64,000 bases of DNA, taken from Natronococcus roseus. GTDB taxonomy: Archaea > Halobacteriota > Halobacteria > Halobacteriales > Natrialbaceae. The number at the start of each line of letters is the position of its first letter. Positions within the stretch are counted from its first letter, which is position 1. The DNA lies in NCBI RefSeq assembly GCF_043677095.1, contig NZ_JBHLJR010000006.1, forward strand, positions 375,376 through 439,375, in the 5' to 3' direction. Shown here piece by piece: positions 53,474-61,951 of this stretch. A program made the position numbers and the translations under genes. The notes under the pieces were generated by a model. The model saw nothing but the letters and a program-made list of their open reading frames with translations, made no database searches and was not told where the DNA came from.

Positions 53474-54504
53474 CAGTAGAATCCCGCCTCCGTGTCCCGG
53501 AACAGGGCGATGTACACCGAGATGAACAGTCCGATCACCAGCGCCGTCATGAACGCCACGGCCGCCGCGGTCCCGAAGATGCGCGTGCCGCCGAACATCG
53601 CCTCGACGACCATGCAGGTCAGCGACGGCACCGTCGTACAGCCGACGCTCGACTCGATCAGCCCGTACACGCGCATCGCGTCCATCGTCCGGAACAACAT
53701 TGCGACCAGCAGGGCGGGCAGAATCAGCGGCAGCGTGATCAGCTTGAACCGCTGCCAGGGGGAGGCGCCCGCGACGCGCGCGACGTCGTAGAGGCTCCGA
53801 TCGACGCTCTGGAGCCCCGCGAGGATCAGCAGCGCCATGAACGCCGTTGACTTCCAGATGTCGGCGACGAGGACGATGACGAACGCGTCCCCGCTGTCCG
53901 CGAGCGGGTTCGGCCCGAACAGGCCGAGCCACTGCATCAGGTCCGTCCCGAAGCCGACCTCCGGCTGGAACAGCAGGAAGAAGATCATCCCCTGAATAAC
54001 GATCGGGACGGCCCACGGGAGGATGATCGCGACCCTGACCCAGCGCCGGCCGCGGAACTCCTGGTCGAGGATCAGCGCCTGCCCGAAGCCGAAGACCGTC
54101 TCGAAAAAGACGCTGATGACGGCGAAGCCGAGGGTGACGAACAGCGCCTGCTGGAGGAGTGGCACGCCGAAGTCGACGAAGGGAAACGACGCCGACAGCG
54201 ACACGTCCAGGAACTGCTGGGCCAGCCTGACGTCGCCCGTGAGCACGTCGACGTAGTTCTCGACGCCGACGAACCCGCCCAGGGTCTCCGCACCCCGCGT
54301 TCGATCCTCCCGCAGCGACATGACGAACGTCATCAACAGGGGGTAGAAGGCGATGAAGGCGAGCAACAGGAACGACGGAATCAACAGGAGGTAGGCGTAG
54401 GCCGCCTCGCTCAGCCCCTCCATCCAGTTGACGACGGCGTTGCCAGTTCGTTCGCGTTCGGGGGTCTCGCTGCCGATTCCAGTATCACTCGACATCTTGC
54501 TCAC
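53473..54504 (-). CDS. sugar ABC transporter permease (MalF type)
   Basis: 343 aa. Six helices. The EAA motif reads DVARVAGASPWQRFKLITLP near residue 245. A periplasmic-facing loop lies between the first two helices. The start at 54504 overlaps the end of the binding-protein gene by 20 bp; an ATG at 54495 is possible. It is the first permease of the operon. Confidence 0.93.
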   Translation of the reverse strand: MSKMSSDTGIGSETPERERTGNAVVNWMEGLSEAAYAYLLLIPSFLLLAFIAFYPLLMTFVMSLREDRTRGAETLGGFVGVENYVDVLTGDVRLAQQFLDVSLSASFPFVDFGVPLLQQALFVTLGFAVISVFFETVFGFGQALILDQEFRGRRWVRVAIILPWAVPIVIQGMIFFLLFQPEVGFGTDLMQWLGLFGPNPLADSGDAFVIVLVADIWKSTAFMALLILAGLQSVDRSLYDVARVAGASPWQRFKLITLPLILPALLVAMLFRTMDAMRVYGLIESSVGCTTVPSLTCMVVEAMFGGTRIFGTAAAVAFMTALVIGLFISVYIALFRDTEAGFY

Positions 54505-55945
54505 CTACGTCGGCCTCGCTGGCCTCGAGTCGGTCCGCCAGGTCGGTCATCGCCTCCTCGGGTGACTTCACGCCCCGGTAGGCCCTGTTCACCTCCTGGT
54601 AGATGTGGGCCGACTGCTCCGGCCAGATGTCGGTTACGGGTCGCGGAACGGCGTTCTCACCCGCAATTTGAATGGTTTCGGCGTACTCCGCGACGGGCCC
54701 GGTCTCCTCGGGATCGACCTCCTCGAGCAGCTCGACGATCGGCGGGATCCAGCCCTGGATCGCAAAGATCGTGAGCATGACCTCCTCGGTCGCGAACGCG
54801 TCCAGCACCTGGAGCGCCTCCTCCTGATTCTCGCTTGCGGGGTTCAGCGTCAGGTGCCAGCCACCGAGTGCAGCGGCGGTCCCTCCGACCCCGTCGTAGG
54901 CGGCCTCGTCCTCCTCGACGCCGTAGGGCATCGGCATCATCCCGACCTGGTCGCCCATCCCGTCGTCGTGAGCGATCGCGATCGAGTACGGCCAGTTGCG
55001 ATGCATCACGACGTTGCCGGCCGCGAAGGGACCGCGGGCGTCCTCCTCGGTGTACTGGGCGATCGCGGTCGGGGCGATCTGCTCGTACCCCTCGAGGGCG
55101 TACTCGTCATCGGCGCCGCGAACGAACGTCCGCATCATCCGAATGGCGTCGAGGACCGGCTCCTCGTCGACCGTAACCTCGCGGTTACCCGCCTCGAACA
55201 GCTCGTCGAGGCCGCCGAAGTACGCGCCGCCCCAGGTGCTCATCACCTCGTTGAACGTACAGCAGGCCAGCCCCTCGTAGGCGGCCGCCTGCGTGGTGAA
55301 CCCGAAGTCGACACCGGCGTCGGTGCGAACGTCGGCCGCGACCTCGGAGAACTCCTGCCAGGACATCGGCTCGGTCCCCCAGTCGTCGGTGTCGTAGCCC
55401 GCGTCCTCGGCGAGATCCCGTCGAAACTGCATCGTTCCGAAGTCGGGAAACAGCGGCAGTGCGTGCAGTTCTCCGCTCTCGGGGTGGCGAGCGGTCTCGA
55501 CTGCGGCCTCGAGGTAGTCGTTCTCGATCAGGCCGAGGGTGTCACTCGAGAGCCGATCCTCGAGGTCGACCGTCTGGCCGCGCAGAATAAACGGGATCGT
55601 CCACCCGCTGTCCATCATGAAGATGTCCGGTTCGGATCGCCCCGCCTGGAGCGCGGACTGTGCGGCGGATCTGCGCTGCTCGGTCTCGTCCGGTCCGGTG
55701 CGGACCGCGACAGTGATGGCCTCGTCGAGACCCGCGTCCCAGAGCGCCCGATGGAGCTCCCCCTCCGGATCCATGATGTCCTGGAAGTCGGTGTCGCCGT
55801 AGACGACGACAGCTCCCTCCTCCGCACCGCGGCCGAGACATCCCGCTATCCCGACCGATCCGGCGCCGGCCACCGAGGCCGCCGCGACGAACGATCGGCG
55901 AGAGACGCTGGTGGGTGTTGTATGCTCACACCTGTCTTGCACCAT
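54485..55945 (-). CDS. sugar ABC transporter, binding lipoprotein
   Basis: 486 aa. Tat lipoprotein signal: SRRSFVAAASVAGAGSVGIA then GC (lipid-anchored cysteine about residue 36). The MalE-type binding domain covers the remainder (SAAQSALQAGRSEPDIFMMD, NWPYSIAIAHDD, ATEEVMLTIFAIQGW). It captures the sugar outside the cell. A TATA-like TTTATACG lies about 40-50 nt upstream of the ATG, so this transcript seems to have a leader. TrmB, encoded just upstream, is the expected regulator. Confidence 0.92.
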   Translation of the reverse strand: MVQDRCEHTTPTSVSRRSFVAAASVAGAGSVGIAGCLGRGAEEGAVVVYGDTDFQDIMDPEGELHRALWDAGLDEAITVAVRTGPDETEQRRSAAQSALQAGRSEPDIFMMDSGWTIPFILRGQTVDLEDRLSSDTLGLIENDYLEAAVETARHPESGELHALPLFPDFGTMQFRRDLAEDAGYDTDDWGTEPMSWQEFSEVAADVRTDAGVDFGFTTQAAAYEGLACCTFNEVMSTWGGAYFGGLDELFEAGNREVTVDEEPVLDAIRMMRTFVRGADDEYALEGYEQIAPTAIAQYTEEDARGPFAAGNVVMHRNWPYSIAIAHDDGMGDQVGMMPMPYGVEEDEAAYDGVGGTAAALGGWHLTLNPASENQEEALQVLDAFATEEVMLTIFAIQGWIPPIVELLEEVDPEETGPVAEYAETIQIAGENAVPRPVTDIWPEQSAHIYQEVNRAYRGVKSPEEAMTDLADRLEASEADVGEQDVE

Positions 55946-56090
55946 CCCTGTTCGGGACCACGCTCAGAACCTTAATCGTTGGCGTATAAAGGTCACAATG
56001 TACTGAAAATCTCCACGAACGGACCGCGTAATCGTTGAATACCGTTACGATCGGAGATTCAACCTCTCCGAGAAGATCACACTCGAGCGA

Positions 56091-57155
56091 CTACTCCTCG
56101 AGTTCGGGCGGTCGGTGCCGGCCGATGTGGATCTCGTGAGCCTCGACGTCCTCGAGGGCGGCGACCCGGCCGCCGACCGTCACCTCCGAGCCGTCCTCGT
56201 TCTCGAGGGTGATCGCGGCGACCTCCTCGCTGACCTCGAAGGAGACGTCGATGATCTGGCCGCGGACGACCCGCTGACCGCCGACGGCGACGTCCTGGCC
56301 GACGATCGTCGCGTAGAACTCTCCCCCCTCCTCGATGACGTCCTTCACGCAGCGTCGGATCGAGGCGTACTTTCGCGGGTAGCTTCGAGGATCCGCGTCC
56401 TCGCCGAGCGTCTCCTCGGCGGTCGTCCAGAGCACGGTACCGAAGAAGCCCGACACCAGAAACCCGAGCGCAGAGCGGTTGAAGATAACGCCGTAGCGGT
56501 CCTTGTCGTCCCGGAGCGCGTCCTGTGTCGCGTAGATGGAGTAGTTACCGTCGGCGACGGCGAGCACCGGCGTCGTGATCCCGCGTCGGGCACGCGTCGT
56601 CGTCGCGATAGCGGTGTAGTCGAAATCGTCCGGTGCGGGCGCCTCTGCGGCCGGGGTCACGATTAGATCGATACTCACGCCCCGGTCAAGCGCCCCCGAA
56701 AGTTCGTCCTCGAATCGGGTGAGGAGATCGGGCGTCAGCGACAGTGAGAGCTCGTACTCGGCGTCGACGATGATCTCCTCGAGATAGCGCAGGATCGTCG
56801 AGCGGGACTTGACGAGCGACACCGCCTCCGTGTCTCGCGCGGGCGCCGTGTACCGAGCCTCGAGTTCGTCGATCATCTGTTCGAGGGAGTGTTGGACCTC
56901 GTCGAAGGCGTCGGCTGGATCGATCGCGACGACCTTCATCGGTCGGGACTCGCGCAGCTCGACCAGCCCCCGATCGCTCAGGCTACGAACGGTGTCGTAG
57001 ACGCGGGGCTGAGGAATCTCGGTTCGATCCGCGATCTCGCTTGCGGTCAGCTGTCCCTGCTCGAGGACGGTCAGGTAGGCGTCGATCTCGTACTCGCCGA
57101 GGTTGAACCGATCCCCGACTCGCTCGACGGTCGAGCGAAGTTCGTCTGGTGCCAT
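56091..57155 (-). CDS. TrmB family sugar-responsive transcriptional regulator
   Basis: 354 aa. The TrmB winged helix is at about 12-80 (YEIDAYLTVLEQGQLTASEI, then IPQPRVYDTVRSLSDRGLVE). A coiled linker (about 80-110) and the sugar-binding domain (about 115-350) follow. TrmB proteins repress or activate sugar transporter genes according to bound sugar. The gene is immediately upstream of and co-directional with the ABC operon (145-bp gap), so it probably controls it and itself. Confidence 0.92.
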   Translation of the reverse strand: MAPDELRSTVERVGDRFNLGEYEIDAYLTVLEQGQLTASEIADRTEIPQPRVYDTVRSLSDRGLVELRESRPMKVVAIDPADAFDEVQHSLEQMIDELEARYTAPARDTEAVSLVKSRSTILRYLEEIIVDAEYELSLSLTPDLLTRFEDELSGALDRGVSIDLIVTPAAEAPAPDDFDYTAIATTTRARRGITTPVLAVADGNYSIYATQDALRDDKDRYGVIFNRSALGFLVSGFFGTVLWTTAEETLGEDADPRSYPRKYASIRRCVKDVIEEGGEFYATIVGQDVAVGGQRVVRGQIIDVSFEVSEEVAAITLENEDGSEVTVGGRVAALEDVEAHEIHIGRHRPPELEE

Positions 57156-57286
57156 ACCCGATGGCAGGATTCGGACGGATAAATGATTTATTACAACGCG
57201 AGTACTACCGGATTCGGAAATCGAGTCACCGTTCGGCGTCGATGACGGTCAGAACCCTTAACCACGCCGGCCATGAGTGTGTTGCC

Positions 57287-58276
57287 ATGCTGGCGGTCGC
57301 ACAGGCGCCGGAGGAGGACGCCCTCGAGCGGACCAACGAGATACTTCCCGAGGTGATCCCCGAAATCGTCGGCCAGCTGCTCCTCGCGGCGATCGTGTTC
57401 GTCGTCGGCTGGTACCTCTCGAAGCTCGTCGTTCGACTCACGGGTCGGACCGTCGCGCGCCGCATCGAACGGCCGAGCGTCACCCGAACGGCCCTGCGAG
57501 CCGTCAGGTTCTCGGTCCTGGTCATGACGCTCGTCGTCGTCGCCGGCATCCTCGGCGTCGGCGACACGCAGATCCTCCTCTCGGTGACCGTCATCTCCGC
57601 GGTGGTCGCGGTCGTGCTCGCGCCGCTGGTTAGTAGCTTCGTCAACGGGCTGTTCGTCCTCGCGGACAGACCCTACGAGATCGGCGACATGATCGAGATC
57701 GTCGACGAGGGCCACACCGGGTTCGTCGAGGACATCACGATCAGGTACACGAAGATCTTCACCGTCCAGAACACCTTCATCGTCATTCCAAACTCCGAGA
57801 TCCAGCAGCGGGACGTGATCAACTACTCGGCGGAGGACGAGCGAACGCGGCTCTCCCTCGAGTTCGAGATCACCTACGAGAGCGACCTCGAAGCCGCCCG
57901 CAGCCACGCCAAGCGGGCGGCGCGGTCGGTCGACGTCGTCATCACCGGCGGGCCCGATATCCGGATCGGAAGCGCGCGCTACGCCGCCGCCCCGATCTGT
58001 AACGTCCGCGACTACGCCGACAACGGCATCGTGCTGGAGCTGTTCTTCTGGGTTCAACACCCGTACAAGCAGGCGGTCGCCCGGTCGGCGGTGCGGACGG
58101 CGGTCCGCGAACGCTTCGCCGACGCAGATATCGAGTTCGCCTACCCCCACCGTCACCACGTCTTCGACGGCGACAGCGGAACCGCGAGAGTGGTCGTCGA
58201 CGATCCCCGGTCGGTCCGTCCGGACGTCGGTCCCTCCGTCGACGCCGACGGCGACGCCGCCAACCCGGACGGGTAG
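57287..58276 (+). CDS. mechanosensitive channel, MscS family
   Basis: 329 aa from the ATG at 57287 (MLAVAQAPEEDALERTNEIL), with CCTTAA about 27-30 nt upstream. Earlier in-frame starts at 57149 and 57242 add no family sequence. Three helices at about 30-120 are followed by the MscS pore helix region (VVLAPLVSSFVNGLFVLADR) and the beta domain (YEIGDMIEIVDEGHTGFVED, VIPNSEIQQRDVINYS). It releases osmolytes on hypo-osmotic shock. It is convergent with the UspA gene, with 3 bp between the stops. Confidence 0.93.
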   Translation: MLAVAQAPEEDALERTNEILPEVIPEIVGQLLLAAIVFVVGWYLSKLVVRLTGRTVARRIERPSVTRTALRAVRFSVLVMTLVVVAGILGVGDTQILLSVTVISAVVAVVLAPLVSSFVNGLFVLADRPYEIGDMIEIVDEGHTGFVEDITIRYTKIFTVQNTFIVIPNSEIQQRDVINYSAEDERTRLSLEFEITYESDLEAARSHAKRAARSVDVVITGGPDIRIGSARYAAAPICNVRDYADNGIVLELFFWVQHPYKQAVARSAVRTAVRERFADADIEFAYPHRHHVFDGDSGTARVVVDDPRSVRPDVGPSVDADGDAANPDG

Positions 58277-58279
58277 TCG

Positions 58280-58693
58280 TTACCTCGCGCGGGCTCCCTC
58301 GACGGTGATGACCTCACAGTCGAGGTGCGTTCGCAGGTAGCCGTCGATGTCGGGGTTGTCGGTAAACCGACGGAAGAGGCGGCGAAGCCGGCTCGCCTGT
58401 TTGGTTCCGATAACGACGGCGTCGGCCTCCTCGGCGGCGACCTCGTCGAGAATGCTCTCCTCGACGAGAAAGCCCGTTCGGACGACGTACCGGGCGTTCT
58501 CGATCCGACCGAACGTCGACTCGACGGCATCCTTGAGGTCGATGCGGCTCACTTTCTTCCCGTTCTGGTAGAGATCGACGTGCAGAATCGTCAGCTCCGC
58601 GTCGCGCTCGCGAGCGACCTCGATCGCCCGCTCGAGGGTTCGTCTGGAGTGTTTCGACAGGGGGTATCGGACGGGGACCACGACCAGCGTCAT
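58280..58693 (-). CDS. universal stress protein, UspA family
   Basis: 137 aa from the ATG at 58693 (MTLVVVPVRYPLSKHSRRTL). A Rossmann-like UspA fold with DAELTILHVDLYQ in the first half and ADAVVIGTKQASRLRRLFRR where the ATP-binding G-x2-G-x9-G-S/T motif is expected. That motif is incomplete here, so ATP binding is doubtful. It overlaps nothing and is convergent with the MscS gene. Many haloarchaea encode dozens of Usp proteins. Confidence 0.88.
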   Translation of the reverse strand: MTLVVVPVRYPLSKHSRRTLERAIEVARERDAELTILHVDLYQNGKKVSRIDLKDAVESTFGRIENARYVVRTGFLVEESILDEVAAEEADAVVIGTKQASRLRRLFRRFTDNPDIDGYLRTHLDCEVITVEGARAR

Positions 58694-58830
58694 CACACAA
58701 TCGAACGATAGCCGCCCGGGTAAACCTTTCAGTTGGGACAGTTCTACACGCCAATTTTTCACACGGGAGAAACTAACTCGCACGGATTCGGAGAGACAGT
58801 CCTTTACTCCGAGCGATACTAGCGGTGGGT

Positions 58831-59070
58831 ATGGAAACGAGGTCGACTGCCGACGGCGACACCGTCTACGTCTCCGAGACCAACGGGGATAGAGGATCCA
58901 AGGGACCGTTTCTCGTCGCCTACGAGTCGCCCGAGGCGCGGCGACGGTACGGCTGGTTCTGTACCAACTGCGAGAGCTTCGACAACGCGATGGACTCGAT
59001 GGGGCGCATCCAGTGTAACCAATGCGGGAACTTCCGGAAGCCGACCGAGTGGGACGCCGCCCACGAGTAA
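58831..59070 (+). CDS. DUF5816 family zinc-ribbon protein
   Basis: 79 aa from the ATG at 58831; a GTG six bases earlier is the alternative. CTTTACT lies 27 nt before the ATG. Two CxxC pairs, CTNC (about 45-48) and CNQC (about 63-66), form a probable zinc ribbon. Between them is the conserved segment ESFDNAMDSMGRIQ. I recognise it as haloarchaeal DUF5816, function unknown. Confidence 0.83.
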   Translation: METRSTADGDTVYVSETNGDRGSKGPFLVAYESPEARRRYGWFCTNCESFDNAMDSMGRIQCNQCGNFRKPTEWDAAHE

Positions 59071-59264
59071 CCGCGATTGACCCGAACGGCGACGTGCCAC
59101 GTTCGGCGACTACCGACGACAATCGTGGCTTACTGTCGTTCGGACGGACAGTCGGCTTGTAGTCGTTGTCCGATCGTCGATATTAGTTCGCGATTTTTTG
59201 CTCCCGAGCCGAATGCATGTGCCAGACCTAGATTTATGAGGGTGGGTCACATACTCTGTATTGA

Positions 59265-59585
59265 ATGGGACCTGTTAACATGCGTCTCGTCGAACAGGCC
59301 AAGTCGATTTTCGCCGACCTGGGTTACACCGTCGAAGGTACTGGCCCCGTGTTTCGCGCCGAACGAAAGTGGAAGGTCGTCCACGTCAATCCCGTCCTCG
59401 AGCCCGGAACGCTTCCGTCCGCGGCCGGACAGTTCCACTGTTTCGTCGCCCGACCGGAGGACGCCGACTCACTCGAGCGCGAACTCGAGCGCACGAATCC
59501 GAGCTACGAGTGGGCGATCATCGTCGTCGACGGCGACGACTATCAGGTCGAACGCGTTCCGTCCGGACCGCCCGTCTCCGCCTGA
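59265..59585 (+). CDS. DUF7116 family protein
   Basis: 106 aa. The core MRLVEQAKSIFADLGYTVEG suggests that the conserved protein begins at the ATG at 59280. However, ATTTATGAG about 30 nt before 59265 favours the upstream ATG as a leaderless start, so either may be used. The rest is a small alpha/beta domain (FRAERKWKVVHVNPV, EWAIIVVDGDDYQVERV). I recall a conserved haloarchaeal family, DUF7116, of unknown function. It is convergent with the aminotransferase gene, 27 bp apart. Confidence 0.8.
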   Translation: MGPVNMRLVEQAKSIFADLGYTVEGTGPVFRAERKWKVVHVNPVLEPGTLPSAAGQFHCFVARPEDADSLERELERTNPSYEWAIIVVDGDDYQVERVPSGPPVSA

Positions 59586-59612
59586 TACCCGCGTTCCCTT
59601 CTCCGAGCAACG

Positions 59613-60815
59613 TTATTCCAGCGCCCCGCGCGTCGCAGTTACACCGGCGCCCGGGTCGACGTCCGCCCCCATCGACTCGAGGACGTCACCCAACGCCGTC
59701 ACCGCGTAGATCACGTTCTGGGGTCGCGCGGAGTAGCCCATACAGCCGACGCGGAAGATCTCACCCTCCAGATCGCCGAGTCCGTTCGCGACCTCGAGGT
59801 CGTAGCGCTCGAGCAGTTCGGTACAGACCTCGCCGTCGTTAACACCGTCGGGAACTCGGACGGCGTTCAGACTCGGGAGCCAGTACTCGTCGGGGGCGTT
59901 CATCTCCAGTCCCATCCCCTCGACGCCGGCTTTCAGCGCGCCGGCGAGGTGCTCGTGGCGCTCCCAGCGCTGTTCGATTTCCTCCTCGGCAACCAGTCGG
60001 AGCGCCTCCCGCAGCGCGTAGACGTTCGTGACGGGTGCGGTGTGGTGGTACGCGCGCTCGTCGCCCCAGTAGCCCTCGAGCAGGGAGAGGTCGAGGTACC
60101 ACGACCGGGGTTCCTCCTCGCGGGAGAGGACCTTCTCCATCGCCGTCTCGGACAGCGTCAGCGGGCTCGCGCCGGGCGGACAGGAGAGACACTTCTGGGG
60201 GCCGGAGTAGGCGACGTCGATGTCCCACTCGTCGACGCGGAGTTCGACCCCGCCCAGCGAGGTGACGGTGTCGGCGATCACCAGCGCGTCGTGGTCGTGA
60301 GCCGCTGCCGTGAGTTCGGCAACGTCGGGCTGGAGCACGCCCGTACTCGTCTCGGCGTGAACGAAGCCGAAGACGTCGGGATCGTGTTCGGCCAGCGCGT
60401 CCGAGACGGCCGCCGGCTCGAGCGGTTCGCCCCACGGCGCGTCGACCTCGACGACGTCGCCGCCGGCGCGGCGAGCCATCGAGGCCATCCGGCCGCCGAA
60501 GTAGCCGTTCGTCGGCACCAGCATCGTATTGCCGGGTTCGACGACGTTGCCGATCGCCGCCTCCATCGCGGCCGAGCCGGTCCCCGAGACCGGGATCGTC
60601 CACCGGTTGTCGGTCCGGAACGTGTATCGCAGCAGCTCCTGTACCTCGTTCATGATCTCGACGAACGAGGGGTCGAGATGGCCGACGAGCGGGGTGCTCA
60701 TCGCTCGCAACACACGGGGGTGGACGTCGCTGGGACCCGGTCCCATCAGCGTCCGGTTCGGTGGGGTCAGTTCACCGACCTCGGTGACGTCGATCGAGTC
60801 GTCGAAGCCGTTCAT
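59613..60815 (-). CDS. class V PLP-dependent aminotransferase (alanine-glyoxylate type)
   Basis: 400 aa from the ATG at 60815 (MNGFDDSIDVTEVGELTPPN). The PLP lysine is K208 in SGPQKCLSCPPG. The N-terminal TLMGPGPSDVHPRVLRAMS and VSGTGSAAMEAAIGNVVEPG segments match the alanine-glyoxylate/serine-pyruvate group. D182 in VIADTVTSLGG binds the pyridine nitrogen. Real donor and acceptor are not predictable. It is divergent from the dodecin gene. Confidence 0.92.
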   Translation of the reverse strand: MNGFDDSIDVTEVGELTPPNRTLMGPGPSDVHPRVLRAMSTPLVGHLDPSFVEIMNEVQELLRYTFRTDNRWTIPVSGTGSAAMEAAIGNVVEPGNTMLVPTNGYFGGRMASMARRAGGDVVEVDAPWGEPLEPAAVSDALAEHDPDVFGFVHAETSTGVLQPDVAELTAAAHDHDALVIADTVTSLGGVELRVDEWDIDVAYSGPQKCLSCPPGASPLTLSETAMEKVLSREEEPRSWYLDLSLLEGYWGDERAYHHTAPVTNVYALREALRLVAEEEIEQRWERHEHLAGALKAGVEGMGLEMNAPDEYWLPSLNAVRVPDGVNDGEVCTELLERYDLEVANGLGDLEGEIFRVGCMGYSARPQNVIYAVTALGDVLESMGADVDPGAGVTATRGALE

Positions 60816-60948
60816 ATCCCGTACTGCGGTGGGGACGCCAAAAGCGTTGACGAACCGTCTGTGGGGCAGCGGAGACCGTCTCGTCCACCGGCGTCTTGCT
60901 ATCACCGACCATACATTGAATACCCGCAGCGGTGTACGATTACGGGCG

Positions 60949-61149
60949 ATGGTATTCAAGAAGATCACGCTGATCGGCACGAGTACGGAGAGCTTCGACG
61001 ACGCCGCGGACGACGCGATCGATCGCGCGGAGAACACCCTCCAGAACGTCTACTGGGTCGAGGTCGACGAACTCGGCGTCGAGATCGCAAGCGCCGAGAA
61101 CCGGGAGTACCAGGCGGAAGTAACGGTCGCGTTCGAACTCGAGGACTAA
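60949..61149 (+). CDS. dodecin
   Basis: 66 aa. Dodecin forms a hollow dodecamer that stores flavin (riboflavin or lumichrome in Halobacterium). The sequence MVFKKITLIGTSTESFDDAA and the flavin-stacking tryptophan in VYWVEVDELG are diagnostic. The stop is adjacent to that of the convergent IscA gene (61149/61150). Confidence 0.95.
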   Translation: MVFKKITLIGTSTESFDDAADDAIDRAENTLQNVYWVEVDELGVEIASAENREYQAEVTVAFELED

Positions 61150-61524
61150 CTACGTCCGGAACGACTCGCCACAGCCACACTCGCTGACGACGTTCGGGTT
61201 CTCGACGTGGAACCCTTCGGCCTGCAGCCCGCTCTCGTAGTCGAGGATGCTTCCCTCGATGTACTTCAGACTCGCCGGATCGACGAACACCCGTAGCTCG
61301 TGGTGTTCGTAGATCGTGTCGTCCTCGTCGGGCGCGTCGTCGAACCGCATCCCGTAGGACAGTCCTGCACAGCCGCCCTGCTGGACGAACAGCCGAAGGC
61401 CGGCCACCCCGGCGTCGAGCCCCTCGCTCTCGAGCAGGGACAGCGCCTGCTCGGCTGCCGACTCGGTTACCTCGATCTCTGGACGCGTCTCCGCGCTCGC
61501 GCCGTCCACGCTATCGGTGCTCAT
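61150..61524 (-). CDS. HesB/IscA family Fe-S carrier
   Basis: 124 aa from the ATG at 61524 (MSTDSVDGASAETRPEIEVT). The three cluster cysteines are C52 (GGCAGLSYG), C116 and C118 (ECGCGESF). A-type carriers deliver Fe-S clusters to client enzymes. The longer frame to 61629 adds unrelated residues. Convergent with dodecin without any gap. Confidence 0.93.
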   Translation of the reverse strand: MSTDSVDGASAETRPEIEVTESAAEQALSLLESEGLDAGVAGLRLFVQQGGCAGLSYGMRFDDAPDEDDTIYEHHELRVFVDPASLKYIEGSILDYESGLQAEGFHVENPNVVSECGCGESFRT

Positions 61525-61647
61525 GTACGTCCCTTCCCGCGCAACGGTGTTAACCTTGACGCCGAATTCCCGACCCTCGAGATCGAGTTGACTCGCTGTT
61601 CGCACGGCTCCGAACCCGTCCTCAACCATCGATACCCCGTTTTTGCC

Positions 61648-61863
61648 CTACACGCGCGGGCGCTGCTGAACCGACCGATAGTACGTCCCGAACAGCCGTT
61701 CGTCGTTCGCCGAGAGTTCGATGTCGTTCTCTGCGAGCAGTTCGATTATCCGTTCGAGTTCGCACTCGTACCACATCGAGAGCAGTCGAACGTTCTTCTG
61801 TGCGTAATCGTAGTTTCGCTCGAGGACGCGTGCATCGGTCGGATCGACCTGACACGGCTCCAT
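61648..61863 (-). CDS. small hypothetical protein
   Basis: 71 aa, mostly helical and acidic (VLERNYDYAQKNVRLLSMWY, LERIIELLAENDIELSANDE). There is no signal peptide, membrane segment or cysteine motif. Its composition suits a real haloarchaeal gene, and I have a vague recollection of a conserved small family, but no name can be given. It lies between the IscA gene and hisD on the same strand. Some tens of bases of A+T-rich DNA precede the ATG at 61863. Confidence 0.6.
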   Translation of the reverse strand: MEPCQVDPTDARVLERNYDYAQKNVRLLSMWYECELERIIELLAENDIELSANDERLFGTYYRSVQQRPRV

Positions 61864-61951
61864 TTCCTCTGGTACTCTTTTCCGCAGCTACGTAAATCCA
61901 ATTACAGATTAGTGATGTGTATCGACAGTGCCTACCGCGCGTAGGATCGGG

